23,030 nucleotides of DNA from positions 1-23,030 of the forward strand of contig CAMLFK010000050.1 in NCBI GenBank assembly GCA_946479255.1. The letters run 5' to 3'. Below are positions 6,860-16,600 of this stretch, piece by piece (position 1 is the first letter of the stretch; the number at the start of each line of letters is the position of its first letter). The translations under genes were made by a program, and so were the position numbers. The stretch comes from an uncultured Oxalobacteraceae bacterium. Its GTDB lineage: Bacteria > Pseudomonadota > Gammaproteobacteria > Burkholderiales > Burkholderiaceae. Below the pieces are notes generated by a model, which was not told the DNA's origin, ran no database searches, and was given only the letters and a program-made list of their open reading frames with translations.

Positions 6860-6884
6860 CGGCGGGGGTGCAATGCTCCCGCCG
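6860..6884 (+). terminator. GC-rich hairpin after the sulfate-binding protein gene
   Basis: CGGCGGG (6860-6866) and CCCGCCG (6878-6884) form a perfect 7-bp stem with an 11-nt loop, 15 nt after the stop codon. No T-run follows on the plus strand, so it may be a weak or Rho-assisted terminator, or it may protect the 3' end of the mRNA. Confidence 0.45.
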
Positions 6885-7136
6885 CTCCACCAAAGATTGC
6901 AAAAGTGCACGTTATCAGTGGCTTACAACGCTTTTGTAAGAAATTAGTTGCATCGGTGCCTAAAAAATTGGCGTGTGCCGTAGACACGGATGAGCCTGGG
7001 TGATATCTTCAAGGCTTGAGTAGTTGCCTTGCAGCTATACGCTGCATCCGTAAGCTTTCATGATTGTGCGCAGCGCCCCAACCGTCAGGCGCCCCGACAT
7101 TGAACCCCGCAACTTTTTTGCCACTATTCGCTCACT
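6885..7136 (+). promoter_or_regulatory. Long non-coding upstream region of the PBP7-like gene
   Basis: About 250 nt contain no convincing gene but are more AT-rich than the surroundings. A perfect dyad CTTACAA-N5-TTGTAAG lies at 6922-6940, with the shape of a 19-bp operator. A second dyad, TGCAGC-N5-GCTGCA, is at 7030-7046. Close to the start, TTGAAC (7100-7105; 4/6 to -35) followed 17 nt later by ACTATT (7123-7128) is a weak promoter candidate. It would place the mRNA start almost on the ATG. I see no known riboswitch fold by eye. Confidence 0.35.
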
Positions 7137-8057
7137 ATGATCAAACAATTTGTTGCCTCCGTGGTTCTGACGATGTCCGCCGCCGCGGCCTCGGCCTTGC
7201 CTTTCGGCTCGCAATCGGTCCTCGTCATTGAAGACGGCACCGGCAAGGTGCTGTTGGAAAAGAACGCCAACGCGGTCGTCTCGATCGCTTCGCTGACCAA
7301 GCTGATGACCGCCATGGTCGTGCTGGACGCCCAGCAGGACATGGATGAGATGATCGCCATCGACCAGCGCGACGTCGACATCCTCAAGCACAGCACCTCG
7401 CGTGTGCCGGTCGGCGCACGCATCAGCCGCAGCGACGTCCTGCAACTGGCGCTGATGTCCTCTGACAACCGAGCAGCGCACGCGCTGGGCCGCACCTATC
7501 CTGGCGGCACCGTGGCCTTCAAGGCCGCCGTGCGCGCCAAGATCGCGGCGCTGGGCATGAACCAGACCACGATCGAAGAGCCGACCGGCCTGTCGCCACA
7601 GAACAAATCGACCGCCGCCGACCTGGTCAAGATGGCGATCGCCGCCGCCGAGTACCCGGAAATCACCCGCATCAGCACGGAGGCGCGCGACATCATCAAC
7701 ATCAATGGCCGCGGCGTTGGCTTTAACAATACCAACCGCCTGGTTGGCGCCAAGGGCTGGGATATCGGCCTGTCCAAGACCGGCTACACGCAGGAAGCGG
7801 GCCGCTGCCTGATCATGCGCATCAAGTCCGCAGGCAAGAACGCCACCCTGGTGCTGCTCAATGCCGGCGCCAGCTCGACCCGTATCGTCGACGCGCTCAA
7901 CATCCGCCGCTTCATCGAGGGTGACGATGCGCCGGGCGTGGTACGCAAGCGTAGCCGTTCGCCGATCATGGCGCGTGCCGCCAGCGCAGTGTCCAAGTCG
8001 ACCGTGCGTAGCAGCCGGATCAAGTACAAATCGCGCCCGGTCAAGCGCCGCCGCTGA
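7137..8057 (+). CDS. pbpG: D-alanyl-D-alanine endopeptidase (PBP7/PbpG-like, peptidase S11)
   Basis: This 306-aa periplasmic penicillin-binding protein of low molecular mass cuts D-Ala-containing cross-links in peptidoglycan. It has a signal peptide (residues 1-20, ending ASALP). All three penicilloyl-serine motifs are present: S52-L-T-K55, S109-D-N111 and K214-T-G216. The sequence PTGLSPQNKSTAADL is typical of the PBP7 branch, and its length (about 310) fits PBP7 better than the longer DacA carboxypeptidases. The C-terminal 40 residues are strongly basic and Ser/Arg-rich (RKRSRS, VKRRR) and could bind the wall or the membrane surface. The ATG lacks a ribosome-binding site, but no better in-frame start exists. 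The gene is monocistronic, with a clear terminator at 8078-8103. Confidence 0.93.
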   Translation: MIKQFVASVVLTMSAAAASALPFGSQSVLVIEDGTGKVLLEKNANAVVSIASLTKLMTAMVVLDAQQDMDEMIAIDQRDVDILKHSTSRVPVGARISRSDVLQLALMSSDNRAAHALGRTYPGGTVAFKAAVRAKIAALGMNQTTIEEPTGLSPQNKSTAADLVKMAIAAAEYPEITRISTEARDIININGRGVGFNNTNRLVGAKGWDIGLSKTGYTQEAGRCLIMRIKSAGKNATLVLLNAGASSTRIVDALNIRRFIEGDDAPGVVRKRSRSPIMARAASAVSKSTVRSSRIKYKSRPVKRRR

Positions 8058-8077
8058 TTGATTGAATGGATGAATGG

Positions 8078-8103
8078 AACGCCGGCTGATGCCGGCGTTT
8101 TTT
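8078..8103 (+). terminator. Intrinsic terminator of the PBP7-like gene
   Basis: Arms AACGCCGGC (8078-8086) and GCCGGCGTT (8091-8099) form a perfect 9-bp stem with a TGAT loop, followed by a run of Ts (8098-8103). It begins 21 nt after the stop codon. The stem also faces the convergent recD end, but the minus strand has no T-run, so for recBCD it is at best a weak terminator. Confidence 0.92.
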
Positions 8104-8113
8104 ATTGTATTGG

Positions 8114-10024
8114 CTATGGCGCGATCATCTCGCGCAAGCCACTGGCCCGCTGGGTCCTGCGCACAATCGACTCGGCCAGTATCCCCGACCCCGGCGACAC
8201 CAGCGTAAAGCGCGCACTGGCCCGGGTAATCCCCGTATAGATCAACTCACGCGCGATCATCGCGCCGCGCTCTTTCGGCAGCACCAGCACGGTATGCCTG
8301 AACTCCGACCCCTGCGATTTATGCACCGTCATCGCGTACGCCGTCTCCACCTGGCGCAGGCGCGTGGCCAGCACGCTGCGCACCCTGTCGCCCTCCAGGA
8401 AGTAGACGCGCAACGATCCGGGCCGTTCCGGGTCCGCCATCGTCAGGCCGATGTCGCCATTGAAAACCCCGGTTCCATAGTCGTTCCGGGTGATCATCAC
8501 CGGCCGCCCGATATACCACTCGCCGCGCCGCTTGATCAGCCCCGCCCCATCGAGACGGTGCTCGATCGCCTCGTTCAGGCCGACCACGCCCCACTCCCCT
8601 TCGCGCACCGCGCACAGGATGCGGAAGGCTTCGAAGCGCTGCAGCACCGCGCTCACCCACGCATCGTGCAAGGCCACGTCGGCGCCTTCCCTGAGCAGGT
8701 TCAGGTAAGGCTGGTAGCCGTCCACCGCCAGCTGCACCACCTGGTGCTGGTGCGCGTGCTCGATCCAGCGCACCGCGTCGTCGCCGCCACGCAGCACCGC
8801 CTCGGCACGTTCAACGTCACCACTATTGACCGCCAGCGCCAGCTGGCCGATCGGGCCACCGAAACGGCGGCTCTCGCGCAGCATCACGGTCTGCTGCGCC
8901 AGTGCGCCGCCCTGGCCCGCATACTCGGGCGGAATGGTTTCGCCGGTGGCCGCCAGCGCGTATGCCAGCGTGCCGGCCGAATAGCCACCGGCCTGGGCAT
9001 CGCGGCACAAGTCGCCCAGCACCGCGCCGGCCTCCACCGACGCCAGCTGGTCCTTGTCGCCCAACAGGATCAGGGTGGCGCCCTCGGGCAGCGCATCCAG
9101 CAGCGAAGCCATCATCTCAAGGTGCACCATCGACGCCTCGTCGACGATCAGCACGTCCACGTCGAGCGGATTGCCGCGATGGTGGGCGAAACTGCGCGTA
9201 TCGGGACGCGCGCCCAGCAGGCTGTGAAGTGTCCTGGCGGCGCCCATGCGCGCCGTCAGTTCGCGCAGCGGCAGCGCGCCGGCCACCTTGTCGGCCAGCT
9301 CGCCCAGGGCCTTGTCGATCGACTGCTTCAGGCGCGCGGCGGCTTTGCCGGTCGGCGCCGCCAGTGCGATGCGCTGGTGTGCCGAATCGGGCGCCAGCGC
9401 GAACAGCAGCGCCAGCAGGCGCGCCACCGTATAAGTCTTGCCGGTGCCGGGGCCGCCGGTGATGATCGACACGTCGCCACGCAGCGCGATGGCGCAGGCC
9501 AGGCGCTGCCAGTCGGGACCGGCGTGCCGGCCGCTGCCGAACAGGATGCCGATCCACTTGCGCACCTGGTCCGGGTCGACCGCGCGCAGGCGCTGCGCGC
9601 GCGTGAGCACGGTCTGCGCCACCAGCCGCTCGTCGCGCCAGTAGCGGCGCAGGTACAGGCGATCGCCGTCGAGCACCAGCGGCTGGTCGAAGTCCAGGTC
9701 GCCCACGTGCCAGACCTGGTCGCAGGCACAGAGCTGGGTGACCCAGCCCTTGACGTTTTTGGGCAGCGGCGCGGCGGCCGACGCCAAAGCCTTCCATTGC
9801 TCGGCCTCCCAGCCCAGCAGCCCGGCCGGGTCGCTTGCCAGGTCGCCCAGCAGCAGGCAGCTGTGGCCGCGCCCTTCCAGCTCCGACAACAGGACGCAGG
9901 ACAGCATCAACGGTGGCGGCGACGCGCCAAGGCTGCCGACGAAGCGCGCAAACACGCCCGACAGCCGGCGCAGCTGGCCCGCTTCGGTCAGCGCGCTGAC
10001 CTGCTCGAACAGTGCGCTCGTCAT
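8114..10024 (-). CDS. recD: Exodeoxyribonuclease V subunit alpha RecD
   Basis: This 636-aa protein is RecD, the fast 5'-3' SF1B helicase motor of RecBCD, which unwinds double-stranded DNA ends. Motifs in order: Walker A GGPGTGKT (190-197), Walker B LIVDEASM (292-299), motif III GDKDQLASVEAG (322-333), the arginine motif MLRESRRF (381-388), TVHKSQGSEF (566-575) and YTGITRA (596-602). The N-terminal 150 residues match the RecB-binding domain. The length is slightly above E. coli RecD (608). The ATG at 10024 overlaps the recB stop in an ATGA arrangement, so translation is probably coupled. It is the last gene of recC-recB-recD and convergent with pbpG. Confidence 0.97.
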   Translation of the reverse strand: MTSALFEQVSALTEAGQLRRLSGVFARFVGSLGASPPPLMLSCVLLSELEGRGHSCLLLGDLASDPAGLLGWEAEQWKALASAAAPLPKNVKGWVTQLCACDQVWHVGDLDFDQPLVLDGDRLYLRRYWRDERLVAQTVLTRAQRLRAVDPDQVRKWIGILFGSGRHAGPDWQRLACAIALRGDVSIITGGPGTGKTYTVARLLALLFALAPDSAHQRIALAAPTGKAAARLKQSIDKALGELADKVAGALPLRELTARMGAARTLHSLLGARPDTRSFAHHRGNPLDVDVLIVDEASMVHLEMMASLLDALPEGATLILLGDKDQLASVEAGAVLGDLCRDAQAGGYSAGTLAYALAATGETIPPEYAGQGGALAQQTVMLRESRRFGGPIGQLALAVNSGDVERAEAVLRGGDDAVRWIEHAHQHQVVQLAVDGYQPYLNLLREGADVALHDAWVSAVLQRFEAFRILCAVREGEWGVVGLNEAIEHRLDGAGLIKRRGEWYIGRPVMITRNDYGTGVFNGDIGLTMADPERPGSLRVYFLEGDRVRSVLATRLRQVETAYAMTVHKSQGSEFRHTVLVLPKERGAMIARELIYTGITRASARFTLVSPGSGILAESIVRRTQRASGLREMIAP

Positions 10025-13000
10025 GCGGCCTCCATCGGGTGTCCCAGCAGGGCGTCGATACTATCGAGCAGTGCCAGCTCGGGCGGCAGGTGATAGCAGC
10101 CGCGTGTGCCGGCGTTGGCGATCCCGCGCAGGAACAGGAATACCGCGCCGCCCAGCTGCGTGGCCGGATCGTAGGCCTCGCCCAGGCGGCTTTTCAGCAG
10201 CCGGTGCAGCGCCAGCATGTAGATGGCGCCCTGGATGTCGTAGCGGTGCGCCGCCATGCCGGCCGCCATGGCCTGCTTCGTATAGGCCGAATCGCCCGCG
10301 CCAAGCGCATTCGATTTGTAGTCGAGTACCCAGTAGCGTCCCTCGTATTCGAACACCAGGTCGGCAAAACCCTTGAGCATGCCGTGCAGCTGGCGTTCGG
10401 GCAGGAGCGGGCGCGGCGTATCGCCCAGCAGGTGCTGGCGGCACAGCCGGTCCAGCGCGGCGCTGCTCAAGGCATGGCTGGAAAACCAGAACTCCATCTC
10501 CGGCAGCACCTGGGGAATCTCGGCCAGCGCCGCGTCGATGTACGGCAGGCGCGTGAGCGCCACGCTGCGCAGCCAGATGACGGCGTCTTCCTGCCGATGG
10601 CCCCAGCCGGCGCGCTCGCAGCGCTGCCCAAGGCGCTCCTCGAACTGCTCGTCGTCGGCAATCGCAAAGCCTTCCTGGGCCATCCATTCCAGCTGCTCGT
10701 GCAGGAAGTTACCCGGCACCGAGCCCCGCGGGAAGCGGTGCCATGGCGCGTCGTCGGCACGCATGGCGGGCACCCGGTCTTCTTCCTCCAGCAGGGTTTC
10801 CTCCTGCGCGCGCATGGGCGCGGCGCTGGTCTGGCGGGTCAGCGAGGTGAAGGAGCCAACCGACCAGTTGCGCTCAAACTGCGCATCGTAGGCGGGCGCG
10901 TCGATCAGGTCCGGCTTGACGTCCTGGCGCGCCAGCATGGTCATGCCGCCAGCCGGCGCCAGGGTCTTCAATTCGATGGCATCGAGCTCGCCGCGCACCC
11001 GTTCCCAGCGCGCGCGCATGTCGGTGGTGGCGATCGGTTCGCCGCCGGTCAGCAGATAGCCGAGCGCCGATTCATGCAGGCGATTCTCGCCACCCTTGCG
11101 GCCAGCCACCGCCGCCACGCCCAGCCACAGGAAGTGGCGCGCACGGGTCAGCGCCACGTACAAGAGGCGCAAGTCTTCCTCGATGCGGGCGCGCTCGACC
11201 GCTTCCATCGCTTCATCGGACAGCGCCAGGTCGATGCGGCGCACGCCGTCGCGGTCCACATACTCGAAAAAGCTGCGGTTACGCTTGTCGGTCTTGCGCG
11301 CCGTGACCGCGAACGGCAGGTACACCAGCGGATACTCCAGGCCCTTGGACTTGTGGACCGTGACCACCTTGACCAGTTCAGCATCGCTTTCCAGCCGCAG
11401 CACCCGTTCGTCCCCGCCCTCGCCCGCGCCGGCGATCTGCTCGCCGAACCAGCGGATCAGCGCCTGCTCGCCATCGAGCTGGGTGCTGGCCTGCTGCAGC
11501 AGCTCGGCCAGGTGCAGCAGGTTGGTCAGGCGCCGCTCGCCGCCGCTTTGCTGCAGCAGGCGCGCCGGCAAGCCCAGCTCGTGCACGAAGCGGCGCAGCA
11601 TGGCCAGCACGCCCTGGCGCTGCCAGATCACATGCAAGGCCTTGAGCTGCTCGATGCGCGCCTCCCAGGCCAGTTCGTCGCTGGAGAGGCGGGCCAGCTC
11701 GGCCAGTCCCAGTCCGGCCGTGCGGGTGGCGAAAGCGGCCCGCGCCAGCGCACCGTCCAGCGGGCTGGCCACCGCATGCAGCCAGCGCAGCACATCAAGC
11801 GCTTCCTCGCTGTCGACCACCGAATCCTTGTCGGACAGGTACACGCTGGCCACCTTGCGCCGGGCCAGCGCGCGCCGTATGGCACCGGCCTCGCGCCGGT
11901 CGCGCACCAGGATGGCGATATCGGCCGGCATGAGGCGGGTGAACCCGTCCTTATTGCGAAAGCCGGCCTTGGGGTCGTTCAGCAATGCGACGATATGCTC
12001 GGCGCTGTGGTGCGCGAAGAACTCGCGGTAGTCGTCGGCCGACAGTTCGGCGTGCTCGCAGCTGCACACCGCCAGCGCCTGGTACGGCCCGTCCACCCCG
12101 ACCAGCTGCTCGTTCTTGCCCATCGCCTTGACCGGCTCGAACGGCAGCGGGTTGACTTCGCCCTTGCGAAAGCGGAAGGCGCCGGCCGCAAAACCAGGAT
12201 GGTCGCCATGCGGCTCGGCGTGCAGGAACAGACGGTTGACGGCCTGCACCAGCGCGCTTGTGGACCGGTAGTTGGTCCCCAGCTGATAGTGGCGCCCTTG
12301 CGTGGCCTGGCGCGCCGACAGGTAGCTGTGGATGTCCGCGCCGCGGAACCCATAGATCGACTGTTTCGGGTCGCCGATCAGGAACAGGCCCTGGGCCGAA
12401 TCGTTGCCTGCCACCCGGTACAGCAGGTTGAAGATCGCGTACTGGTCGGGCGAGGTATCCTGGAATTCGTCCACCATCGCCAGCGGATACTGCGCCACGA
12501 TGCGCTGGCGCAGCGCTTCGCCATTGCCGCCTTCGAGCGCGCTCTTGAGGCGTTCGAGCATGTCGGCAAAGCCGAACTGGCGGCTGCCGCTCTTTAAGTC
12601 CGTCATGCGGCGCGCGATGCTGGCCGCGGCGTGCCGTACCAGCGAATGGGCCAGCGGGTCGATTGCCTGCAGCGCTTCAAACAGGCCGGCGGTGCAGCCG
12701 AAGCAGTCCGGCACGTCGACGGCGAAGCCCTTGCTGAAGGCGTCCTCGATACCGTCCGGAGTGAGGCGGTTCCAGGCGGTGTCGGACAGCGCCGGCATCA
12801 GCATGGCCGGTTCCAGTGCCCAGGCACGCAGCGCGCTGAACCACTTCTCCAGCGATTCGGCGCGCAGCTTGTTTCCATTGAAGCACTTGGGCGCGCCTTC
12901 GCGCTGGGCGGCGATCCACTGTTCCATGGCGTTGGCGCGCTCATACCAGCCATCTTTAAGGCGCGCCAGTTCGGCAGCCTGGACCCGCTGTACCCGGGCG

Positions 13001-13662
13001 ATCAGTGCCCCCAGCGGCTCGCCATCGGCCGGCACTTGCATTACGTGCACGCGGCGCACCAGCTCACGCACCGATGTTTTCAGCGCGCCGACATCCATCC
13101 AGCATTCCAGCAGCGCATCCAGGGCCCTTGCATTGAGCGGGTAGACATGCTGGCGCCAGTAGTCATGGGCCGCGTCCTCGAACAGCGCACTCTCGTCGCT
13201 GATCAGCTCTTCGTCGAACAGGCTGCCGCTGTCGAAAGCATGCTCGCGCAGCATGCGCTGGCACCATGCGTCGATGGTAAAAATCGCCGCCTCGTCCATG
13301 GTTTCGGCGGCCAGCATCAGGCGGTGCGCGGCGACCAGGCGGGCGCCCTCGCCGGCATAGCTTTCGCCCAGTGCGTCCAGGTAGCTGTCCTCGCCCTTGA
13401 GCTCACCACGGAAGTAGGCCGCCGCCTCCACCAGGCGCTCGCGCACCCGGTTCGACAGCTCCCGCGTGGCGGCGCGGGTAAAGGTCATCACCAGGATCTC
13501 GGCCGGCGCCAATGGGCGGGCAAAGCCATGCCCGCCGCCGTGGCCCAGCACCAGCCGCACGTACAGTGCCGCGATGGTCCAGGTCTTGCCGGTCCCGGCG
13601 CTGGCCTCGATCAGGCGCGAGCCATGCAGCGGAAAGTGCAAGGGGTCGAGATGTTCAGCCAT
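10021..13662 (-). CDS. recB: Exodeoxyribonuclease V subunit beta RecB
   Basis: This 1213-aa protein is RecB, the 3'-5' SF1A helicase and only nuclease of RecBCD; after Chi it also loads RecA. Helicase motifs: Walker A EASAGTGKT (19-27), the FTRAAT motif (61-66), VDEFQDT (397-403), GDPKQSIYGFRGAD (430-443), the LGTNYRS motif, VVTVHKSKGLEYP and LLYVALTRAR. The C-terminal nuclease domain is complete: D1101 in ADLVF, and D1114 and K1116 in VLDYKSNALG, with the same spacing as D1067, D1080 and K1082 of E. coli RecB. The upstream GNFLHE supplies the expected His. The ATG follows a GAGGTGA ribosome site, 2 nt after the recC stop. The end overlaps the recD start by 4 nt. Confidence 0.97.
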   Translation of the reverse strand: MAEHLDPLHFPLHGSRLIEASAGTGKTWTIAALYVRLVLGHGGGHGFARPLAPAEILVMTFTRAATRELSNRVRERLVEAAAYFRGELKGEDSYLDALGESYAGEGARLVAAHRLMLAAETMDEAAIFTIDAWCQRMLREHAFDSGSLFDEELISDESALFEDAAHDYWRQHVYPLNARALDALLECWMDVGALKTSVRELVRRVHVMQVPADGEPLGALIARVQRVQAAELARLKDGWYERANAMEQWIAAQREGAPKCFNGNKLRAESLEKWFSALRAWALEPAMLMPALSDTAWNRLTPDGIEDAFSKGFAVDVPDCFGCTAGLFEALQAIDPLAHSLVRHAAASIARRMTDLKSGSRQFGFADMLERLKSALEGGNGEALRQRIVAQYPLAMVDEFQDTSPDQYAIFNLLYRVAGNDSAQGLFLIGDPKQSIYGFRGADIHSYLSARQATQGRHYQLGTNYRSTSALVQAVNRLFLHAEPHGDHPGFAAGAFRFRKGEVNPLPFEPVKAMGKNEQLVGVDGPYQALAVCSCEHAELSADDYREFFAHHSAEHIVALLNDPKAGFRNKDGFTRLMPADIAILVRDRREAGAIRRALARRKVASVYLSDKDSVVDSEEALDVLRWLHAVASPLDGALARAAFATRTAGLGLAELARLSSDELAWEARIEQLKALHVIWQRQGVLAMLRRFVHELGLPARLLQQSGGERRLTNLLHLAELLQQASTQLDGEQALIRWFGEQIAGAGEGGDERVLRLESDAELVKVVTVHKSKGLEYPLVYLPFAVTARKTDKRNRSFFEYVDRDGVRRIDLALSDEAMEAVERARIEEDLRLLYVALTRARHFLWLGVAAVAGRKGGENRLHESALGYLLTGGEPIATTDMRARWERVRGELDAIELKTLAPAGGMTMLARQDVKPDLIDAPAYDAQFERNWSVGSFTSLTRQTSAAPMRAQEETLLEEEDRVPAMRADDAPWHRFPRGSVPGNFLHEQLEWMAQEGFAIADDEQFEERLGQRCERAGWGHRQEDAVIWLRSVALTRLPYIDAALAEIPQVLPEMEFWFSSHALSSAALDRLCRQHLLGDTPRPLLPERQLHGMLKGFADLVFEYEGRYWVLDYKSNALGAGDSAYTKQAMAAGMAAHRYDIQGAIYMLALHRLLKSRLGEAYDPATQLGGAVFLFLRGIANAGTRGCYHLPPELALLDSIDALLGHPMEAA

Positions 13663-13664
13663 TT

Positions 13665-16600
13665 TCAGTCACCTCGCACCATCATCGCTTCGATCGTCAC
13701 GGATTCGCCCAGCCAGTCGGCCAGCGGGCCATACAGCTCCTTGGCGATGAGCGGGAACTCGCCCGTTGCGGCAAGCGCTGCGAAGTCGGGCCACAGCCGC
13801 GCCAGCGCTTCATCCTCCACCTCGCCGGATAGCTCGAAGCCCCCATCGTAGACGGCGCGGGCGTCGCCGCCCTGCAGGAACGCCAGCGCGGTCTTACAGG
13901 CGGCCGGCAGCGGCGCATCGAGGTTCCGGCGCCACAGGCCGACGATAGTCTTCATCCTTTCTCGCGCGGTGTCCGGGTCGAGCGGCGCCATCGTCACGAT
14001 CGCGTCGCGCGCCACCAGGTAGCCGCTCAGCGGCTGGCCCACCGCCGCTGCCGCCAGCTGGCGCAGCCAGGGGCCGAGCAATCTGTCGCCGCGCGCCCCA
14101 CCCTTCTTGTCCAGCACCTTGGACGAAATCTGCGCCAGCCAGACGGTGCCGCCCTCGCCACTGCGCAGCTTGTCGATCCAGTCTTCCACGCGCACTCCGG
14201 GTACGTCGAGGCTGACCGGCAGCTTGGGCGCCGCCTTGCCGAAGCGCGCGCACAGCCGCAGCCAGGCGGAGCGCACCGGCACCAGGTCGTCGACCAGCTT
14301 GCGCTGCCACTGCTGGCCCACCAGTCCGATCGGCAGCACGCCTTCGCGCGCAAACCTTTCGGCGCGCGCCGCCAGGCTGGCGCGCACCTCGTCCAGAGGC
14401 TCCGGCTCGCTGCTGTCGTCCAGCAGCGTGTCTTCCAGGAAGAATCGCTCCAGCGCGTCCAGCGAGAACGGCTCCTCGTCCTCGCCCAGCTGATCGGCAT
14501 CAAGGAAAGACACGCCCAGCCGGCGGCGGAAGAAGTAGCGCGCCGGCTGGCGCAGGAAGGTGGCCAGCTCGCCCAGCTTGAGCCGGTAGTCGGGTTCCAG
14601 TTCGTAGGCCGGCAGCAGGTCCTCGCCCAGCGCGGCATCGTCGGCATGGGCCGCACGCCACTCGGCGGCGTAGGTGCGCAAGCCGCCGCGCTCGAAATAG
14701 CGCCGGCTGAAAGGCTGCAGCGCGTGCTCGGTGGTCATGGCGTGCAGGTCCAGCCGCCAGCCCGCCGCCAGGTAGTCGCGCAGCTGCGAGACCAGCACCG
14801 AGGCCGGCTGTTCGCTGTTGTCGCGCACATTACGGCCGACCCAGCTGATATAGAGCTTGTCGCGCGCGGCCAGCAGCGCCTCCAACATCAGGTAGCGGTC
14901 GTCGTCGCGCCGCGAACGGTCGCCCGGACGCGCCATGCCGGGCAGCGTCAGCAGGTCGAAGTCGGCCTGGCCGGCGCGGCGCGGGAAGTCGCCGTCGTTC
15001 ATCCCCAGGAGGCATACCACGCGGAAGGGCACCGCGCGCATCGGCATCAGGGTGCAGAAGGTGACGCCGCCGGATACGAACTGGTGGTTCAGCGTGGGTT
15101 CGTCGAGCGCACCGAGCCAGGCTTCGCGCAGCACCGCGAGCGGCACCGCTTCATCAAAGCCGGCGTTGTCGCAGGTTTCCAGCCAGCCCTGGAGCGCATC
15201 GCCCAGCTGGGCCAGGGTCAGGCGGTCGGCTTCCTCGGCCGCGTCGAAAAACGCCGCCATCAAGGCGCGCGCGTGCCCGCCCCAGTCGGCCGGGGTGCGT
15301 TCTTCGGCCAGCAGCGCGCGCCAGGCCAGCAGGGTTTCGATCAGCTGCGCCAGCGAGCCGGCCAGGGCCGCATCCAGTCCGCCCACTTCGGCATACGGCT
15401 CGATATCGCCGAAGCTCGCGCCATGCCCGCTGGCGTAACCGAGCAGCATGCGCCGCACGCCGAAGATCCAGGCATTCTGCTCGCCCGCCGATCCGAGCCC
15501 CAGCCCTTCGCGGTGCTGCTGGTCCAGGCCCCAGCGCACGCTGGCGCCTTCGATCCACTGGCCCAGCGTAGGAAGATCGTCGTCAAGCAGGCCGAAGCGG
15601 CGCGCCAGCGCCGGCACGTCGAGCAGGTCGCGCACTTCGCTCTGGCGGCAACGCTGCTGCGGCAGGCGCAGCAGCCACTCCAAGGCGACTAACAAGGGGT
15701 TGACGCTGCGGTCCTTGACGTCGCCGATCTCGAACGGAATATAGCGCGGGTCGCTGCGCTTGTGCTGGTCGAACACGGCATGGATAGCGGCCGAGAAGGT
15801 GTCGATGTCGGGCACCATCACCACCACTTCACGCGGGCGCAGGCTGGTATCGGCCGCGAACCACGACAGCAGCTGGTCGTGCAGCACCTCGACTTCGCGC
15901 TGCACGCTGTGGGCGATGTGGAATTCGATCGAGCGGTCCCGCGCCGGTGGCGGCTCGAACTGGTGTTCGCCCAGCGGCAGCATGTCGCGCACGGCAGCCT
16001 GCACCTGGGCCAGCAAGGTGTCGCCTTCGCCATCGCTGAACAGGTCGATACGCAGGTGGTCGTCGCGCAGTTGCTCGTTGGCCTGGCGCGCGCCATCGAA
16101 TTCATCGAGCAGGCGCACGAAGTCGCGCCCTTGCCTGCCCCAGCTGGCCAGCAGCGGGTGGCTGTGCGCGTGCATTTCTTCGAGCGGCACCGTGGCCAGG
16201 TCGATTGCGCCGCGCGCGCGCTGGCGTTTGCGTTCGGCGCGCAACAGGTCGCGCCCGTCGATGATGTCGCCCCAGTAGAACCGGCACGGGTTGGGCACGG
16301 CCAGCAGCACTTGCGTGTGGCGCGCCAGCGCGGCTACGGCCTGCAAGGTCTGGTACGGCAGCGCCGACATCCCGAACAGCACCACCCGGCGCGGCAGGCG
16401 GCCGGCCGGTTCCAGGCCGCGCGCGATCTCGTCGACGAACTGCTGGTGGATGGTGGAGCGGCCGGACTGGCGCTCCCAGGCCGGCACGCTGGCATGCACG
16501 GCGCGCCAGAGCTGCGCCTGCCAGCACTGGTCCGGCGGCAGTGGAATGGCTTCGCCGCGCGCGCTGCGCAGCTGGTCGCGCCCTTCGGTCCAGTCGGCCA

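Noticed and set aside
5814..6902. 362-codon minus-strand frame opposite the sulfate-binding protein gene
   Set aside because: The plus-strand frame has a signal peptide, an AGGAGG ribosome site and clear family motifs; the antisense frame has none.
6846..7136. Possible riboswitch or small RNA in the pbpG upstream region
   Set aside because: There are only short dyads; no known aptamer core and no intrinsic terminator pattern were found on either strand.
8105..13851. Very long open frames on the plus strand (about 8105-10093, 10012-12597 and 12631-13851)
   Set aside because: They lie antisense to recD, recB and recC, whose motifs are intact. The products are Gln/His/Arg/Ala-rich low-complexity chains with no domains, as expected from the high-GC complement of real genes.
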